A stretch of 64,000 nt of DNA from Gnomoniopsis sp. IMI 355080 (GCA_027946555.1 JAPEVC010000027.1:144142-208141), one strand, 5' to 3'; counted from the first letter of the stretch, positions 12,701 through 24,866 are shown. Numbers and translations are program-made. Notes: generated by a model not told the origin, from the sequence alone.

Positions 12701-13976
12701 ACCATGATACTAAGTAGTTCTCTGCCACCTGGTTGATCAATCAGCACTCACTCACTCCCCGACCCATACACCGAGCACCTCGAATCTTGGCGGCAGTTCC
12801 TCCTCCGCCGGCCGTCGCTGAAAGTGAAGCGTACACACTTTGCGGCCCGTCTTTTAACGTTCGCACGGCAGCTATAGCCTGACATGGGTCACCGTAGACT
12901 GCGGCATATTGCCTCGTTCAACCCCAACAGTACACAGATACCCAGCGACAGTCTGATCAGTGTATGAAAGACGCCGGGAGTGCCCGACGTCAGTGGCTTT
13001 CTAGAAGGGTACGGGTCACTCGGTGCGTTGCAGCGCTCGGTCAAAGCGCGCGGCTGTTCCAAACAGCCTGGCGGATGACGGCGTCGTCTGACCATTGCAA
13101 CATCTCTTCTACGAAGGAGCAAAGCCTCGTATACACAACTGGCAGCGTGAGTGCTCACCATCGACTGAAGTTGTGTGAGATTGGCTCTAACGCCAATTTC
13201 TCAAGCTATATGGGGATGGCCATAGCTTGATAAAGCATGAAGGGTTGCTCTGTTGGTTGACAAAACTCGGTCCCGAGCACAAAGCCACATGCAAATGTCG
13301 AGACGTAATATATATCGAGGAGAGACAAGCTGCTGCAGCGGATGCAAGCAGCCTAGCTGGGTCGGAGCTCGCCCCGTCAAAAGAGCCGACTTTGTCCCGA
13401 GTACTGGGACGTCCGGCCTAGCCCGTCCACGTCCCGCGCCAGCTGAACGGCCTCGCTCATTGGACTTCTCCGTCTTTCAAGCCTCGTTTTCGATAGCGCA
13501 AGCGCTTGCCTTGCATCGATGTCAGCCCCCGCGGTAGTCCGCGCTCAAGCTGTCAGTGAGAATACATAAGGTGGCTAGCCAGAGTATGTGCTTTGTCCGA
13601 AACGCGGCGGGAAGGTAAGCAAAGGTAAGTTAGTCGCGAGCTTCCGACAACCAGATCTATCAGCCTCGCAGAAGCCTTGCAAGATTACAGGAAGTCTAGG
13701 AGATCTCTACACCGTTGGAAGACATCGGACGGCATTGTAGATTGCCCCGGCCCAGGCAAAAACGACCTCGCGCATCGCATACTTTGGCCGGCTTGCTATG
13801 TAATTACAAGTATAGAGTCTACCTAGCGCTGTCTGTGGGATTAAAACGTATCATAGCCTCTTCTCCCACCAGAGTTTGCACTTGGAGTGAATGCTCCTGC
13901 TTATACATCTTGCACGAGTGGTGCTTTGATAGCCGTTCTGTCGTTACTACGTCGATACAAAGTGGTGGTTCAGAAA
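9703..13976. other. 4.3-kb gene-free stretch between two membrane-protein genes
   Basis: Only short, overlapping, compositionally random frames occur on both strands; none shows a domain, codon bias or splice pattern. It must contain the divergent promoters and long leaders of the SH3 protein gene (minus) and the DUF3112 gene (plus). A run of ten C lies at 11752-11761 and an exact TACCTAGGTA at 11887-11896. A lncRNA or a fast-evolving orphan gene cannot be excluded. Confidence 0.5.
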
Positions 13977-15270
13977 ATGGTAAGCTTTACATTCTCGTCA
14001 GAGGATTCCACAAGCAAGGGACATCAATTTGTCGCTGTGAGAGACTGGTGACGATGGTCATCCATATCATCGCACTCGAGGCTAACTCATTTGCCAGGCG
14101 TCCGCCAGCCCCCCCTACGCTCCAACAACAGCCGCGCTCGGCGGGCAACCCACAATGTCTGTCGACGTACCAATCTGCGCTGTCTTGTTGGCATTCTACG
14201 TAGCTGCTGCTGCGACCAACATGACCATCTTCCAGATCAACAGGAAACGCGACCACAAATTCATCTTCTCGGTTCTGCTCTTCGGTTTTTGCATGTCACG
14301 CCTGGCCACCCTCAGCTTACGAATCGCCTGGGCATATCACTCGCGCAATGTGAGTCTGGGGATCGCGGCTACGATTTTTGTACAGGTTGGGGTGCTGTTG
14401 CTGTTCATTGTGAACTTGATCTTTGCACAGCGGATCGTGAGAAGCTACCATCCAATGTTTGGCTGGTCAAAGGGACTGGGCCTTGTATTCGCGTTCCTGT
14501 ACTTCTGCGTGGTTGCCATGTTGATCATGGTGATTATCGCCGGCGTATATACCTTCTTCACTCTGGATGTGGCCGTGAGAGAGAAGCTTCGGGACATCAT
14601 ACTCGTTGCCGGGACATTTCTGTGAGTTTGCAGATCGTGCGCCCTTCACCGCAGAGACGTCGAAGACAGCAAATCAACTAACCATACACCCAGTGCCCTC
14701 CTCGCATTCCTCCCTATGCCGATCACGCTTCTCACAGTCCTCACGAGGCCCCGCGCCAGGCGCCCCGAGAAGTTCGGTCAGGGTCGTACTCGCGTCAAGC
14801 TTACCCTGCTGCTGTCGACCTCGTTCCTCCTCTCCGTCGGCGCTTGCTTCCGCCTGGCTGTCAACTTCACAGCCCCGCGCCCGCGGGACGATCCGGCCTG
14901 GTACGACTCCAAAGCATGCTTTTACTGCTTCAATTTTGTGATCGAGCTGCTCGTGGTTTACGCTTACGTCATTTCGCGCTTCGATAGGCGGTTCCACATT
15001 CCTAACGGTAGTTCCGCGCCGGGTCACTATAGCGGATCGAGAGTGATGGATCCAGCCGCCTCGTCTAAGCAGCCAAATGCTAAGCCATTAGGTCAGGATC
15101 CCTCGAATAGCACCGCGTCCATTTGTCAAAGCTTGGAGATCAATCGTGAGGCCGATGTGTTCGCAGATCATGGCAGCCCCGACAGCCCGGCCTTGCAGAG
15201 GCGGAGGGAGCTTATGTGGGAGAGTAGTGCATTAAAAGAGATGAACAAGCAACCAATCTCCGAAGTATGA
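13977..15270 (+). CDS. DUF3112-family seven-transmembrane protein, 367 aa, with a start codon split off by an intron
   Basis: Exons: 13977-13979, 14098-14621, 14694-15270. Seven hydrophobic helices are visible (e.g. VPICAVLLAFYVAAAATNM, FIFSVLLFGFCMSRLATLSL, IFVQVGVLLLFIVNLIFAQ, FAFLYFCVVAMLIMVIIAGV, LLAFLPMPITLL, LLLSTSFLLSVGACF, FNFVIELLVVYAYVISRFDR). The pattern, with FxMSR-like residues in helix 2 and the closing ISRFDRRFHIPNGS, is that of the fungal DUF3112 proteins of unknown function, GPCR-like in topology. The C-terminal 100 residues are a polar, Ser-rich cytoplasmic tail. The first exon would be only the ATG: ATG|GTAAGC, a GCTAAC branch site, then CAG|GCG, with frame kept into ASASPPYAPTTAALGG. 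If that splice is not used, the ATG at 14155 (MSVDVP) would start a protein 20 residues shorter. Confidence 0.85.
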
Positions 15271-15905
15271 ATGGGTGGCTGATTCGAGAGCCAACGAGAT
15301 TTCGAGTGCGCTGTCTTGCCTTACTGTATTTATTTCAAAATGTTCCAGTTCCCCAGGAGAAAGGGACATGAACATGACAGTATGGTTTAGAGGTGGATCT
15401 CCCATCTCACCTAGCAAGTAGCCCACTGATTTTGGCTTGGACAACGATAAAAAGCATGATAGAAAGCACCATTGTGTTATTGACTTCACTGAAGGTTAAT
15501 TCATGTCCTCATCTGATTCTAACGTAATGGACCAATGTTTGAACAAACTGTTCTCTAGGGCATCAGTGGGTTTTGATGGTTTTCTTGTCATTAGGTCTCT
15601 GTATGATGTGCGCGAAGAAACCACCTCTATAGTTTCCTCCTCCTCTTGTTTCCCTTGATTGGTGGCAGCAAGACCTGCTGTAGGTGAAGCTCCTGGATGC
15701 TACACAAAGTACCGAAACAGCTCGCCACGTTAACAGGCTGATATGGACTGGTCCACTACTTCAACGCCTCCCCATGTTTTGGTTCTCTAAGATTCGTTGC
15801 GCAATGCACGACTCGACGAACGAAAAGCCCTGTGCGTTCTTCACTCGCGTCAAAATTCGATTGCAGCACCAGACCTTCCACAGGAAACGCAAATCATGCA
15901 TCAAA
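15271..15905. other. Convergent 3' spacer between the DUF3112 gene and PP2A
   Basis: About 635 bases between two converging stops; T-rich stretches fit 3' UTRs. No coding sequence is supported. Confidence 0.6.
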
Positions 15906-17270
15906 CTAAAGGAAGTAGTCAGGCGTCCGCCTTGAGACCATGGGTTCCCCAGCTCGTGGGCAAGGATCAAATTGTAGGCTGGGGAACAAAGTCAGTAAAT
16001 CTCGCCTGTAGCCCATGGCTCAATTGAAAAGGGAGACTTACAAGGTATACTTCAGGTGCTCATCAATTTCCATTATTGCGGCTTGATTGCCGCATCTGTA
16101 GCAGTAGTTGGGGGCTGTAGTACATTAGCGATTGCCCGCGCTTTCGGGATTTGTTGCTGTAACTTACCAGAAAAGATGGTCACCACGTTCCTGTCCTGGG
16201 ACCAGTTGTAGCCCTCCATTACTAGCTGATGAGCTCGAGCAATAAGGGTCAAGCCATTGTTATGGTTGAATGCCTCCGAGATATCCTGGCCGAAGGTGTA
16301 GCCGGCACCACGAGGGGATATTCCCCATCCACATCGGTCGTCGGGGTCTGACCACAGCAAGTCACACATGGGACCTTCGTGAGGAACCTCCTGGATTCTG
16401 TCAAGGGCTCGAATGTTATCGAGAGTATCGATGCTAGGCGAAAGCCCACCGTGAAGGCAGAAGATCTGGTTGTCGATGAGGGCGGTGAGCGGGAGGTAGT
16501 CGAAGAGGTCGGTGAAGTACTTCCAGACGTTGGCATTTCCGTACTTGCGGAGACACTCGTCGTAGAAGCCGTAGACTTGAGTGATCTGACGCGATTCGTG
16601 GTTGCCGCGAAGGATGGTGATGCGTTGGGGATATCGAATCTTCAGGGCGACGAGCAGGGTTACCGTCTCGACAGAGTAGTATCCACGGTCGACGTAGTCG
16701 CCTGTTACTCGATTAGCAAGCGAAACAAGCAGTTGGTGGTGAGCGATACTAACCCATGAACAGGTAGTTGGTGTCTGGGTTCGGACCACCAATCTTGAAC
16801 AGCTCCATCAGGTCGTGGAATTGACCATGGATATCACCACACACCGTAACGGGGCATTTCTGTGGCAACCAGTGAGCATTGGAGCTTGAAAGACTATCCT
16901 GGTTTCTGTATACGTACGACTGGCTGAACATTCGACTCGTCCTGTAGAACCTCGCGCGCCTGCAGATTGATCGAGTCAGCACGGGGTTCTTGAGACAGCT
17001 AGCACGCGAGCAGGAGGCCCAAGGTCACGAAGCAGATGAGCGGGCTTTAACAAGCGACGCCATAAGGACTGCCAGTTATATAGCGTTTTGCGTGTCAAAG
17101 GAAGGTCTGACCTTTTCGCAAAGCCTCTGCACATCTGCCTCTGCCAGCTGCTTGCAGGTCATCAGGCTTTCAATCCATCCGTCGAGGGTGGGAATGGTGG
17201 TGGGCTCCGTGGTAGGGGCGGGGGCAAGGTCTGTAGGCACGCGCCCGACATCCTCCATGTTGGTATCCAT
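15906..17270 (-). CDS. pph-1: Protein phosphatase 2A catalytic subunit, 328 aa, six exons
   Basis: Ser/Thr phosphatase catalytic subunit that assembles with A scaffold and B regulatory subunits. Exons: 17270-17112, 16959-16918, 16859-16754, 16701-16168, 16114-16042, 15978-15906. Metal-site motifs are GDIHG (75-79), GDYVDRG (103-109), GNHE (135-138) and later AHQLVMEGYNW and FSAPNYCYRCGN. The C-terminus is RRTPDYFL, the conserved PP2A tail whose terminal Leu is carboxymethylated and whose Tyr is phosphorylated in the family; this separates it from PP4, PP6 and Ppg1. Relative to animal PP2A it has an N-terminal extension of about 19 residues (Pro/Thr-rich, 5-28). The fourth exon carries most of the catalytic core. 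An out-of-frame open frame covers the leader and overlaps the start. Confidence 0.96.
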
Positions 17271-17981
17271 GCTCTGAACTGTAAGGTCGACAAAGGAGGA
17301 GCTCTCGTGCGGCTAGATGGTTGAAGGTGGAGGAGTGGTCGTGCCGTCGGCGGCGGAAGGCCAATGACGTCCGTGTTGGGTCAAGAAGAGAAGGGGTTGT
17401 TGTCGTTTCGCCTCCGACGACAGCGACAGCAAAGTTCGGTAGGTGGTAAGGGCTCCTTTGGTCGCGATCAAATACGGCTAGAGGGAAGAAGTGTTGAGGG
17501 GTATCAAGTTCGTGATGACAGGATGCCTTTTTTCGAGGGGAACTGATGTATTGGTGGGATGGCGCAAGACTGGACCAGGTAGGTTGCTTGCCGAGCAAGT
17601 GAAGCAGTAACAAGCACTGCAGGCTTAGTGGACTGGCTGGAATGTGGAGACCCCTGAGCGCGAAATCCACTCGCTTGGTCTGATGCCGAGTGCTTTTAGC
17701 TTCAGTACCTAGTTCCACATAGGCACGCAGAGGCAAAAGATCAGCCGTATTATTGTTTTCTTCTTTTGTTTTGTTTGTCCTTTCCCAACTTTTAACACCC
17801 TTCTGCGTAGGTCCAAAACATGCTTTGTTGAATCTAATTTTAAACAGATACGTTTCCGAAATCATCTTATTGTATCATTCTTAGGAGAATTTGTAAGGTA
17901 CGTGAATGGTTTGTTTTAACACTTCTAGGGGACTAACACCTGGGTCCGCAACCTGCGGAGGCTTTACCACGCTAGACACGC
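17271..17981. other. Promoter/leader of PP2A, 3' flank of EXO84
   Basis: About 710 bases. On the minus strand the leader is C/T-rich, typical of fungal promoters of expressed genes. A 231-codon open frame in another frame crosses into PP2A exon 1; no family support, so it is not annotated. Confidence 0.55.
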
Positions 17982-20116
17982 CTAGGACAATCCCAATCCT
18001 ACCGGCATACTATCTCCATTACTGACGACAGGCTCCTGACCGATGAGGTTGCGGAAATCCAGTCCAACCTCTGAGAGCATTTGCGCATGCTCCTTAGCCC
18101 GCTCCATGCATTTATCCCAAACCTCGCTCCCGCGCTCGGTGCTGCTGAGCTGCCGGGCCAGGATGACATTGAAGGCCTCGACCTCTTCCTTGGCCCACTT
18201 GACGCAAGCACTCATCATTGGCGGTGGGAAGCAGCCTTGGAAGCAACTTACTGTGTTCTTGATGATGGTAAAGTATACGAACGACAGCTGCCAGATGTAG
18301 AGGTGTAAATCGCCCTGGAAAATGCATTGTCTGCATTGAACATTAGTCTCAAGGCCATGTACTTACAGTCAATTGGTGACAGAAGACTCAACGTACCTAG
18401 ATCGCTTCTGGATAGTGTTTCGTCTAGCCTCCAAATATGCCTCTCGTGCACGGTCTTCGAAACCAAGCCGTGTCAACGAGCTCACGTGCTGCTTGGTCTT
18501 GCTCGGTACATTGTGGGAGTCCACGAGTTCCCGGGTGATGAGAGACGCCAAGCGAGAGCAGCGCTCTTCGACTTTGAACTCGATGAAGTCTTGTGCGACT
18601 GTATTATTCTTGAGGCTGCGAGCGAGACTCTTCAGCTTTTCCACTCGGACGACAGCTGGCTCGATGCGCTGCAACGCAATGTCAATATCGAGATCGTCCA
18701 TCTGACTCTCGACCCAGCGCAGATTCTGCTGCTTGCCATCCACTTCAATGAGCATGTCCTTGACGTCCGACAGTGTCTCGAGAAGTTCCGTCTTCTGCAA
18801 GAGACCAGGGTCTCTCGAAGCAAAGTAATTAATGGTCTCCTTGGCTTTGTTGTTCGCCTCCCTCTCGGACTGAATGTTCCTGCGTAAGTCCTCCACTACT
18901 TTACGAATGTTGAGCAGCAGAGTCCGCTTGTCTGGATCGTCCGGCTTCTCAGTGCGGTAGATGACAGACTCTTGTCCAACTCCACGAATCATGATGGCGT
19001 CTGAGAGCTTGGTTCTGCTTGTGGAGTTTTCCTGAGTACCCGCCATGTCCACAACTTCGACGTCAAGAAGTGGCCAACAGCGGTCAGCAACAAGCTTGAC
19101 AGCTGGCCCACGAGAATCTGGGGCCTCTGTCTTTCTCTTTTTACGAGACGCAATGAGCAAATGATCGTTGAGCAAGACGATCGCGATAGAGCGTCTTGAC
19201 TTGTACGTAGCATTGTCAAGTTCGATCCAGGAACCCGCATTCTGAATAATATGACGCCCTGGAACGTTGGGCAAAAACTTCTGAGAGCCTTCAACGGATT
19301 TGTAGAGAGCCTGCACTTCGTATCAGCAACGGTGTGGCCTGTTCAAGAGCTAGAAATGGTTCTCACCTGTAACTGAGAGTTCCACAGAGCTGTTCTATCC
19401 GCCACGGAACTACGCTTGTCTCTCTTGCTCATGCCCGACGAAAATGAATCGCCATTCATGCCAGATGAGTCGCCATCACGCGAAGAAGCAGATCGAAGCA
19501 CCGTCGTATTCGTCTTGAGCTCCGACATGAGGTTCTTCAAAGCACGCATTTGTCCCTTCAGCGTCTCCGCCTCCTTGCTGATCTTGATAAACTGAGTCCT
19601 ATTCTGGTACACATTCTGCTGGAGGTCTGCGGCAGCCCGAGCCTCCAACTTTTGCAGCTGTTCCTCGAACTCACGTATCTCGTCTTCGGTGGCATTCTCC
19701 AACGACCTGTTGACGTATTCTTCGGGTCGAAACCTGGGATCCCTCAGATCCTTCGGATTGACGGTCGGGGGACCACCTCCCGCTCCGCCCCGGGATCTTG
19801 GAGGTTCTACCACAGGTGCCTGCTTCCGGAACGGTTCGTACTTGTCGACCATGGGCATCGACGGCATAGGCGGAGCGGCGGTGACATCGAAGTTGTCAGG
19901 GATGTTATACCGGGTCGAATATCGGCGCTTAACGTAATCGGACGTCTTCCCACCGGCCTGTGGAGGCGGACGCGGTCGAGCTTGAGGAATCGGGGCATCG
20001 GGGGGTGCTTTCCCTCCCGTGCTCCTCGGAATGGGCACTGCACCACCATTGGCGATGGGTGCGCTGATGGTTGGACGTGTGTTGACCCTCTTGGGGCCTT
20101 TCCGAAGGGAAGACAT
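17982..20116 (-). CDS. EXO84: Exocyst complex component Exo84, 670 aa
   Basis: Subunit of the octameric exocyst that tethers secretory vesicles at sites of polarised growth. Exons: 20116-19367, 19310-18397, 18330-17982. N-terminal 170 residues are Pro-rich and disordered. A Vps51/Exo84-type coiled coil follows (EFEEQLQKLEARAAADLQQN, then QFIKISKEAETLKGQMRALK). A PH domain spans about 260-400 (ALYKSVEGSQKFLP, GSWIELDN, AIVLLNDHLLIASRKKRK). The C-terminal helical cullin-repeat part includes FEDRAREAYLEAR, QCIFQGDLHLYIWQLSFVYF and FPPPMMSACVKWAKEEV. A GTAAGT inside the last exon (NTVSCFQ) is not used as a donor because the reading frame continues the family sequence. The start is MSSLRKG; an in-frame ATG six codons upstream is possible. 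Confidence 0.93.
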
Positions 20117-20568
20117 AGCTGCTGTATTCAGCAAGACAGCAAAAGAGCTGTCTACAGCATTCAGATATGATGTTTGTGTTGGAGCGACCTAGGTAGATCG
20201 AGCATGTTATGGCTGGAGTCTGTAACGTCCAAAGTCCAGGTGTGCTGAATTGCGAGACAGCGAGGCATTGGGCGTTTGCCCCGGGAATGCTACAGGGATG
20301 ACTGTTCTGCAGGGGTCCTCTGCCATCCTGGAGCTGGAAAAATTGTACTATGACGGAGCATGCCAAAGCTCGGATTCGATCTCAAAAACTAACCCGACGA
20401 CATTTGAGAGCGCATTCATTGTATTGCACCCGTGGTCTTCAACTCGCCGACATCACCCTGCATCTTCTTCGAGTCCACGCCGTCCAACTTTCCGTCATTG
20501 AAAGCTTACCTTGTCGGCTTTATTTCTTTTCCTTTCCATACCCCAAAAGCATATTCACACAGTTGACA
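20117..20568. promoter_or_regulatory. Divergent promoter region shared by EXO84 and TOM20
   Basis: The EXO84 start (minus) and TOM20 start (plus) are 452 bases apart, so both promoters must fit here. The TOM20 side is C/T-rich (20430-20540). An ACCTAGGT palindrome lies at 20187-20194, close to EXO84. No further elements can be assigned by eye. Confidence 0.6.
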
Positions 20569-21248
20569 ATGGCGTCATCACAGACGACCATCGTCGCGAC
20601 TGCAACAGCAGCCGCAGTGGCCACCGGCCTCCTAGGTGAGAGGATGCCCTTCTAGTATTCTCCCCGTCACCACGCAGCCCAAAGCTGATGTTTGCCCCAC
20701 CCGCGCTCTAGCCTACGCCGTCTACTTCGACCATGCAAGACGCAGCAAGCCCGAGTTCCGACGACAGCTGAGGCGCAACGAGCGCAAGCAGGCGCGCCAG
20801 GCCAAGGTTGAAGCCGAGGTTGAGACCCTTCACCAGCGTGTGGCCATCAAGGAGTCTGTCGATGAGGCCAAGGAGGAGGGCTTCCCCACTAGCGTCGAAG
20901 AGAAGGAGGCGTACTTCCTGGACCAGGTCACTATGGGCGAGCAGCTTGGCGCCGACCCCTCGCGTTCCCTCGAAGCTGCGCTGGCTTTCTACAAAGGGCT
21001 GAAGGTCTACCCACAGCCGCAGGATCTTATTGGCATTTATGACAAGACTGTGCCAAAGGTGCGTGATTTTCGAAGTTGCAATATGCTGCTATGGAGTGGA
21101 TTGGGGTGCTGACCAATATTTGCAGCCCATCCTTGACCTTTTGGCCGAGATGATCGCATACGACGAAGACCTGCGGATCCCTATGCAAATGCCTGGAGTT
21201 GCGAACCTCGGAAACCTGGGTGACATGCCCACCGTTGGTTTGGACTAA
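20569..21248 (+). CDS. tom20: Mitochondrial import receptor subunit Tom20, 178 aa
   Basis: Outer-membrane receptor for presequence-carrying proteins. Exons: 20569-20635, 20712-21058, 21126-21248. An N-terminal TM helix (TTIVATATAAAVATGLL, then AYAVYFDHARRSKPEFR) anchors the protein with a basic linker (RRQLRRNERKQARQ), as in all Tom20 receptors. The cytosolic domain contains the conserved FLDQVTMGEQLGADPSRSLE, AALAFYKGLKVYPQP and the DLIGIYDKTVPK helix. The tail is acidic and ends MPTVGLD. Length fits fungal Tom20 (about 180 aa). The first intron lies inside the TM segment. Divergent from EXO84 and convergent with TYW1. Confidence 0.96.
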
Positions 21249-21708
21249 GCAGGAAGAAAAATCCGGCGATTCCACCAGCAGGCTCACCAGCATATCTTAC
21301 CTCTCCTCCACTCCTCGATGGAACTCTAGATCTTTGACCTTCAATATGATTTGACATCAAGTGTTGAAATGACAGTGGTGCTGTTGATAAGCTCATCAGC
21401 GGGGAACAAACACCCATAAGTTGATTAAACGAACATCAGCTCGGTTCGGTATGGATAGGCTATCAGTGGGATGGCATGAATGGAATCAGGCGCGTGTGTA
21501 TCATAGCATGTAACTGGGGTTCAGGGCGGCCATATTTGGATGGTCATTTGTATATTGAAATAGGCAAGCAGGGATGACGGGTCAGCAATGATAAATGACC
21601 AGCAGAGAATCCCACAGGCGGGATTTTGATATCACTCGGTGGATGTCAAAGTTGCAGGAGTGAATGTTCTCAGTTGACTAATTGCTTGCTTCCAATTTGA
21701 AGTATTAC
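21249..21708. other. Convergent 3' spacer between TOM20 and TYW1
   Basis: About 460 bases separate the two stops; no coding sequence or RNA gene is seen. Confidence 0.6.
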
Positions 21709-24182
21709 TTAAATCTCCAAAGCCCTTCCCTTTCTATCCACCCTCGTATCCCTGGGATCGAACCCGCCGTTTCCCCATGTGGCCCATTCCGGCGTCTCTT
21801 CGCCCATATAATCTTCGGGCGAGAATTCACCATCCGGTCCCTTTTCCTCGAGCAGCGCAAAAAATCTCTCGTAATTGATGAGCGTCCTCCATTTACCATT
21901 CACCCGGAAACGCTCGCTGCCCATCAGGATACAGCAACTATGGGCATGCTCCGCGGCAATCCCGTAGTCCAGACCACGTCGGTTCAATTCGCGGTCGAGC
22001 GCCGTGACGAACTCGCAGACCTCTGCGTAGAATGGTACATTGGCCATGGACAGGCCGGCGTTTGATGAGGTCGACGTGCCACAGTATGTTACGCCCTTAA
22101 TCTCCACGAAACAGGGCAGGGCTTTCTCGACGAGGTCTGCGTAGCCAGCCACCTCGTCGTCGATGTTGAAGCCCTTGACAAGGGTGAGTCTGAAGACCGT
22201 GCGCTGGCGGAAGCGCCTTTCCCGCATGATGTCTAAACACCGCTGAAATCGCTCCCAGAAGTCCCGATGCAATGGCCGGTCGATTTTGCGCAGAGAGTCC
22301 TTATTCGATGCATCGATTGACACGTACAATTGCGTGACATGCTTTAACGCGGCAAGTTGGTCAGGATGCTGAGCGTTACATACGAGGAAGCTGCTGATAC
22401 GCTCGTTGTGCAGCATCTCGAGGAACTCGTTGATATGAGGATAGAAGATGGGCTCTCCAACAAGACTCAAAGCACAGTGGCGGATGCGCATGGCTTCTGC
22501 AAATCGCTCAGACCTAACACCTGGTACGCCTCGCATCATCTTGATCTTCTTGTAATGATTCTCCTTGACCCCATTAAAGATCAGATCCGGGGGATCCACC
22601 ACCCATCGCCATGTAGTTCCAACTGGGTTGGTGCCCTAGCATCTCATATTAGCGGGATTCGGAGCCGGAGGGGAGGTTTCTGCAAAATTCTGTGATAGTA
22701 GAGGGTGGGAAATACGCAGTACGGAAATAAAGGACTTACATGACGCCAGCAGAAGACACACTTGTTTGAGCATGATAGACTCGGCGTGGTCTCCATACAC
22801 TGATGAGAATTGATTCCGTAAAACGAGAATTTGTAACACGATCCTCGACCACGCAGGGCAGATTTGGTCCACCGGCATATTTTGACGCCGCTGTGGCTGC
22901 CAACGATCGCGTAGCCTTGTTTTGTAAGTGAAGTGTGAGTGGGCGATCCCTTGGGTACCATCTCTTTCACAGTCTGGACCGGTGTTCTCTTCTTCGAGCT
23001 GGTCGTGAAGTCAATTGCCAGAGGTGGGGTCGATTTTGATTCTCCGTTACCCGTCGCATTGGCCAGCACACGACCAAGATCCTCCATATCATCCAATGAG
23101 CCAGTCAGTCTGGATTTTGCCTGTCGCTTTTGGTCTTCATCCTCAAAGATGACTTCGCCATCGTCTTCGTCAACGTCGGCATCGTCGTCGCTCTCTACAG
23201 GATCTCCTGAACCGACAACTCCCTCGCCGAGGGATCCGCTCTCAGCAAGCTCAATCATCACATCGCAGAGACCAGTGGTCCACTCTTCAAGTCTTTCCGA
23301 TCCGTCTCTCTTAGTGTCGCCCATCCCTAAGGGGTAGGCACGCTTACGACCAGTCAATTTTGCCATCCACTTGTCGACCTCCATTGCTTGGAAACAGAAT
23401 CCCTCTTCTGTTGTCGGCCATTGTTCTCTGTCGCCGAACCCAAAAACGGAGTAACCCAGCACTGAAGACAGTGGTGCGGTGTCAATCCGGAAATCATGAT
23501 GAGTCTCCTTCAAATGCTCAAGGAAGGTGTCATTGATGGTGTCAATATTATAGCTTGGTATGAGGAATAGATAGAGCAGGTCGGTCTGTGTGTCTTCCTG
23601 CACTTCGAACTTGGGTGGTGTGATGAAGTATTCGTCCAAATCTAGTTCGGCCAGGTCGAGAGCTTCCGGCTCCAAGAAGGAACACCGAGGTTCTTTTGAA
23701 GCAGTTTGCAGCGACTGGGCAAGCGTTTGCACAAACTTCTTGGCAATCTTGTCGGTATTCATTGTGATAGACGAGTAGAACACCAGTGTCTTGACCTGCC
23801 TGGTTTGCGCTCGACCCTCGGAACTCTTGCGCTTGGGCTGCTCTCCTTTTATTCTGCGTGGGCCATTGGGCTTAACGACCCTTGGCTCCTCTACCTTGGC
23901 TTCCTGCTGTATTGGCTTCTCCTTCTCTACTCCACAAGAGATTTGTGAGAGAGCAATCGGTGTCTCGGCTGGGTCGGTGAAATGCAGGTAGATTCGCAGG
24001 CCGATCAGGGTCACGACAGTCACCAAAATGATCTCAGTTCGGTAGGTGTGCCAGACGTCCACAGCCACTGCAAGAAACAATCAGCACAGATCAGGAGGCA
24101 ATAGTTGCGTGAGTACAAGACTGTGCTTACAATTGGACCATTGCAACAGCATAGGGCTGACGCTGAAAATACTTGTCGCCAT
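21709..24182 (-). CDS. tyw1: tRNA wybutosine-synthesizing protein 1 (flavodoxin + radical SAM), 768 aa
   Basis: Catalyses the second step of wybutosine formation at G37 of tRNA-Phe, condensing N1-methylguanosine with a two-carbon unit from pyruvate to give the tricyclic imidazopurine. Exons: 24182-24131, 24067-22740, 22635-21709. The N-terminus has a TM helix (IILVTVVTLIGLRIYLHF, about 27-45). The flavodoxin-like FMN domain follows (TLVFYSSITMNTDKIAKKF, VFGFGDREQW), then an acidic linker. The radical-SAM cluster is C450-x3-C454-x2-C457 (SCSNKCVFCWRH), with the second intron directly after it. The rest continues the radical SAM barrel (RHCALSLVGEPIFYPHINEF, LYVSIDASNKDSL) and the wyosine-forming C-terminal domain (YGIAAEHAHSCCILM). 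Domain order matches eukaryotic TYW1. Confidence 0.96.
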
Positions 24183-24866
24183 ACCAATTCCATGAGTTGC
24201 GAGGAAATGGCCGTATTTTGTCAGATGAATCTTGAGGTTTGCTCCTCGATGGTCTCTGTCGCAAAAGATTCAGAAGCAGCCTTGACTGCCCCGCCATTAC
24301 TTATGGAGGGACAGGGATTGGAAGGGAAACGTCCTGGGGTAACCTAGCACGCATACACCCCTGCCAGCAGCTAAACCCCTGCTAGGTGCCGAAGCCTGTA
24401 AACGCGTCGAACATCGTATGCGGTTCGACATAAACGTTTATGATGTGGAAAACCGTACTATGGTAGACGATGAGTATGCAGCAAGACATATACCTAGGTA
24501 TCATTGAATGTGAAAGGGCACAGTACCATTGAGATGGCATACTAGAAAATCAGACTGGGTCCCCATTTCGTCTTTTCGAACACAAAGTTTTGGATTTCTC
24601 TTTATCTTTTTTTCCACGGGTCTTCGCGTCGCGCCTGCCTCCTTTGACTTTGTGACAGTTGCATGCATTCAGCCCATCAAACTCAGGAACAGGTGGCTCG
24701 AGGCCTGATGAAGCTTCCTGTTTTTTTCTCTCTCTCAGTATCACCAGAATTCTATCTGTTGCGTCCCAGTTCAGTCGCAGGACACCAAAACTTCACCTCA
24801 CCAGACGCGGAGGCGCATCGTCAGTATCTTGAATATCACGGCCAACACTCAGTCCACGAGTCGGCG
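24183..24866. promoter_or_regulatory. Divergent promoter region between TYW1 and the HIRAN-SNF2-RING gene
   Basis: About 680 bases between divergent starts. It holds an exact TACCTAGGTA at 24491-24500 and T-rich tracts at 24590-24735 before the downstream gene. No other element is assigned. Confidence 0.55.

Noticed and set aside
17170..17865. 231-codon ATG-started frame over the PP2A leader and start
   Set aside because: No family signature; low-complexity translation of a C/T-rich leader. It could act as an overlapping uORF, but nothing supports translation.
18241..18270. Possible intron with a GTAAGT donor in the last exon of EXO84
   Set aside because: Reading through gives NTVSCFQGCFPPPMMSACV, which continues the family sequence; removing it would delete conserved residues.
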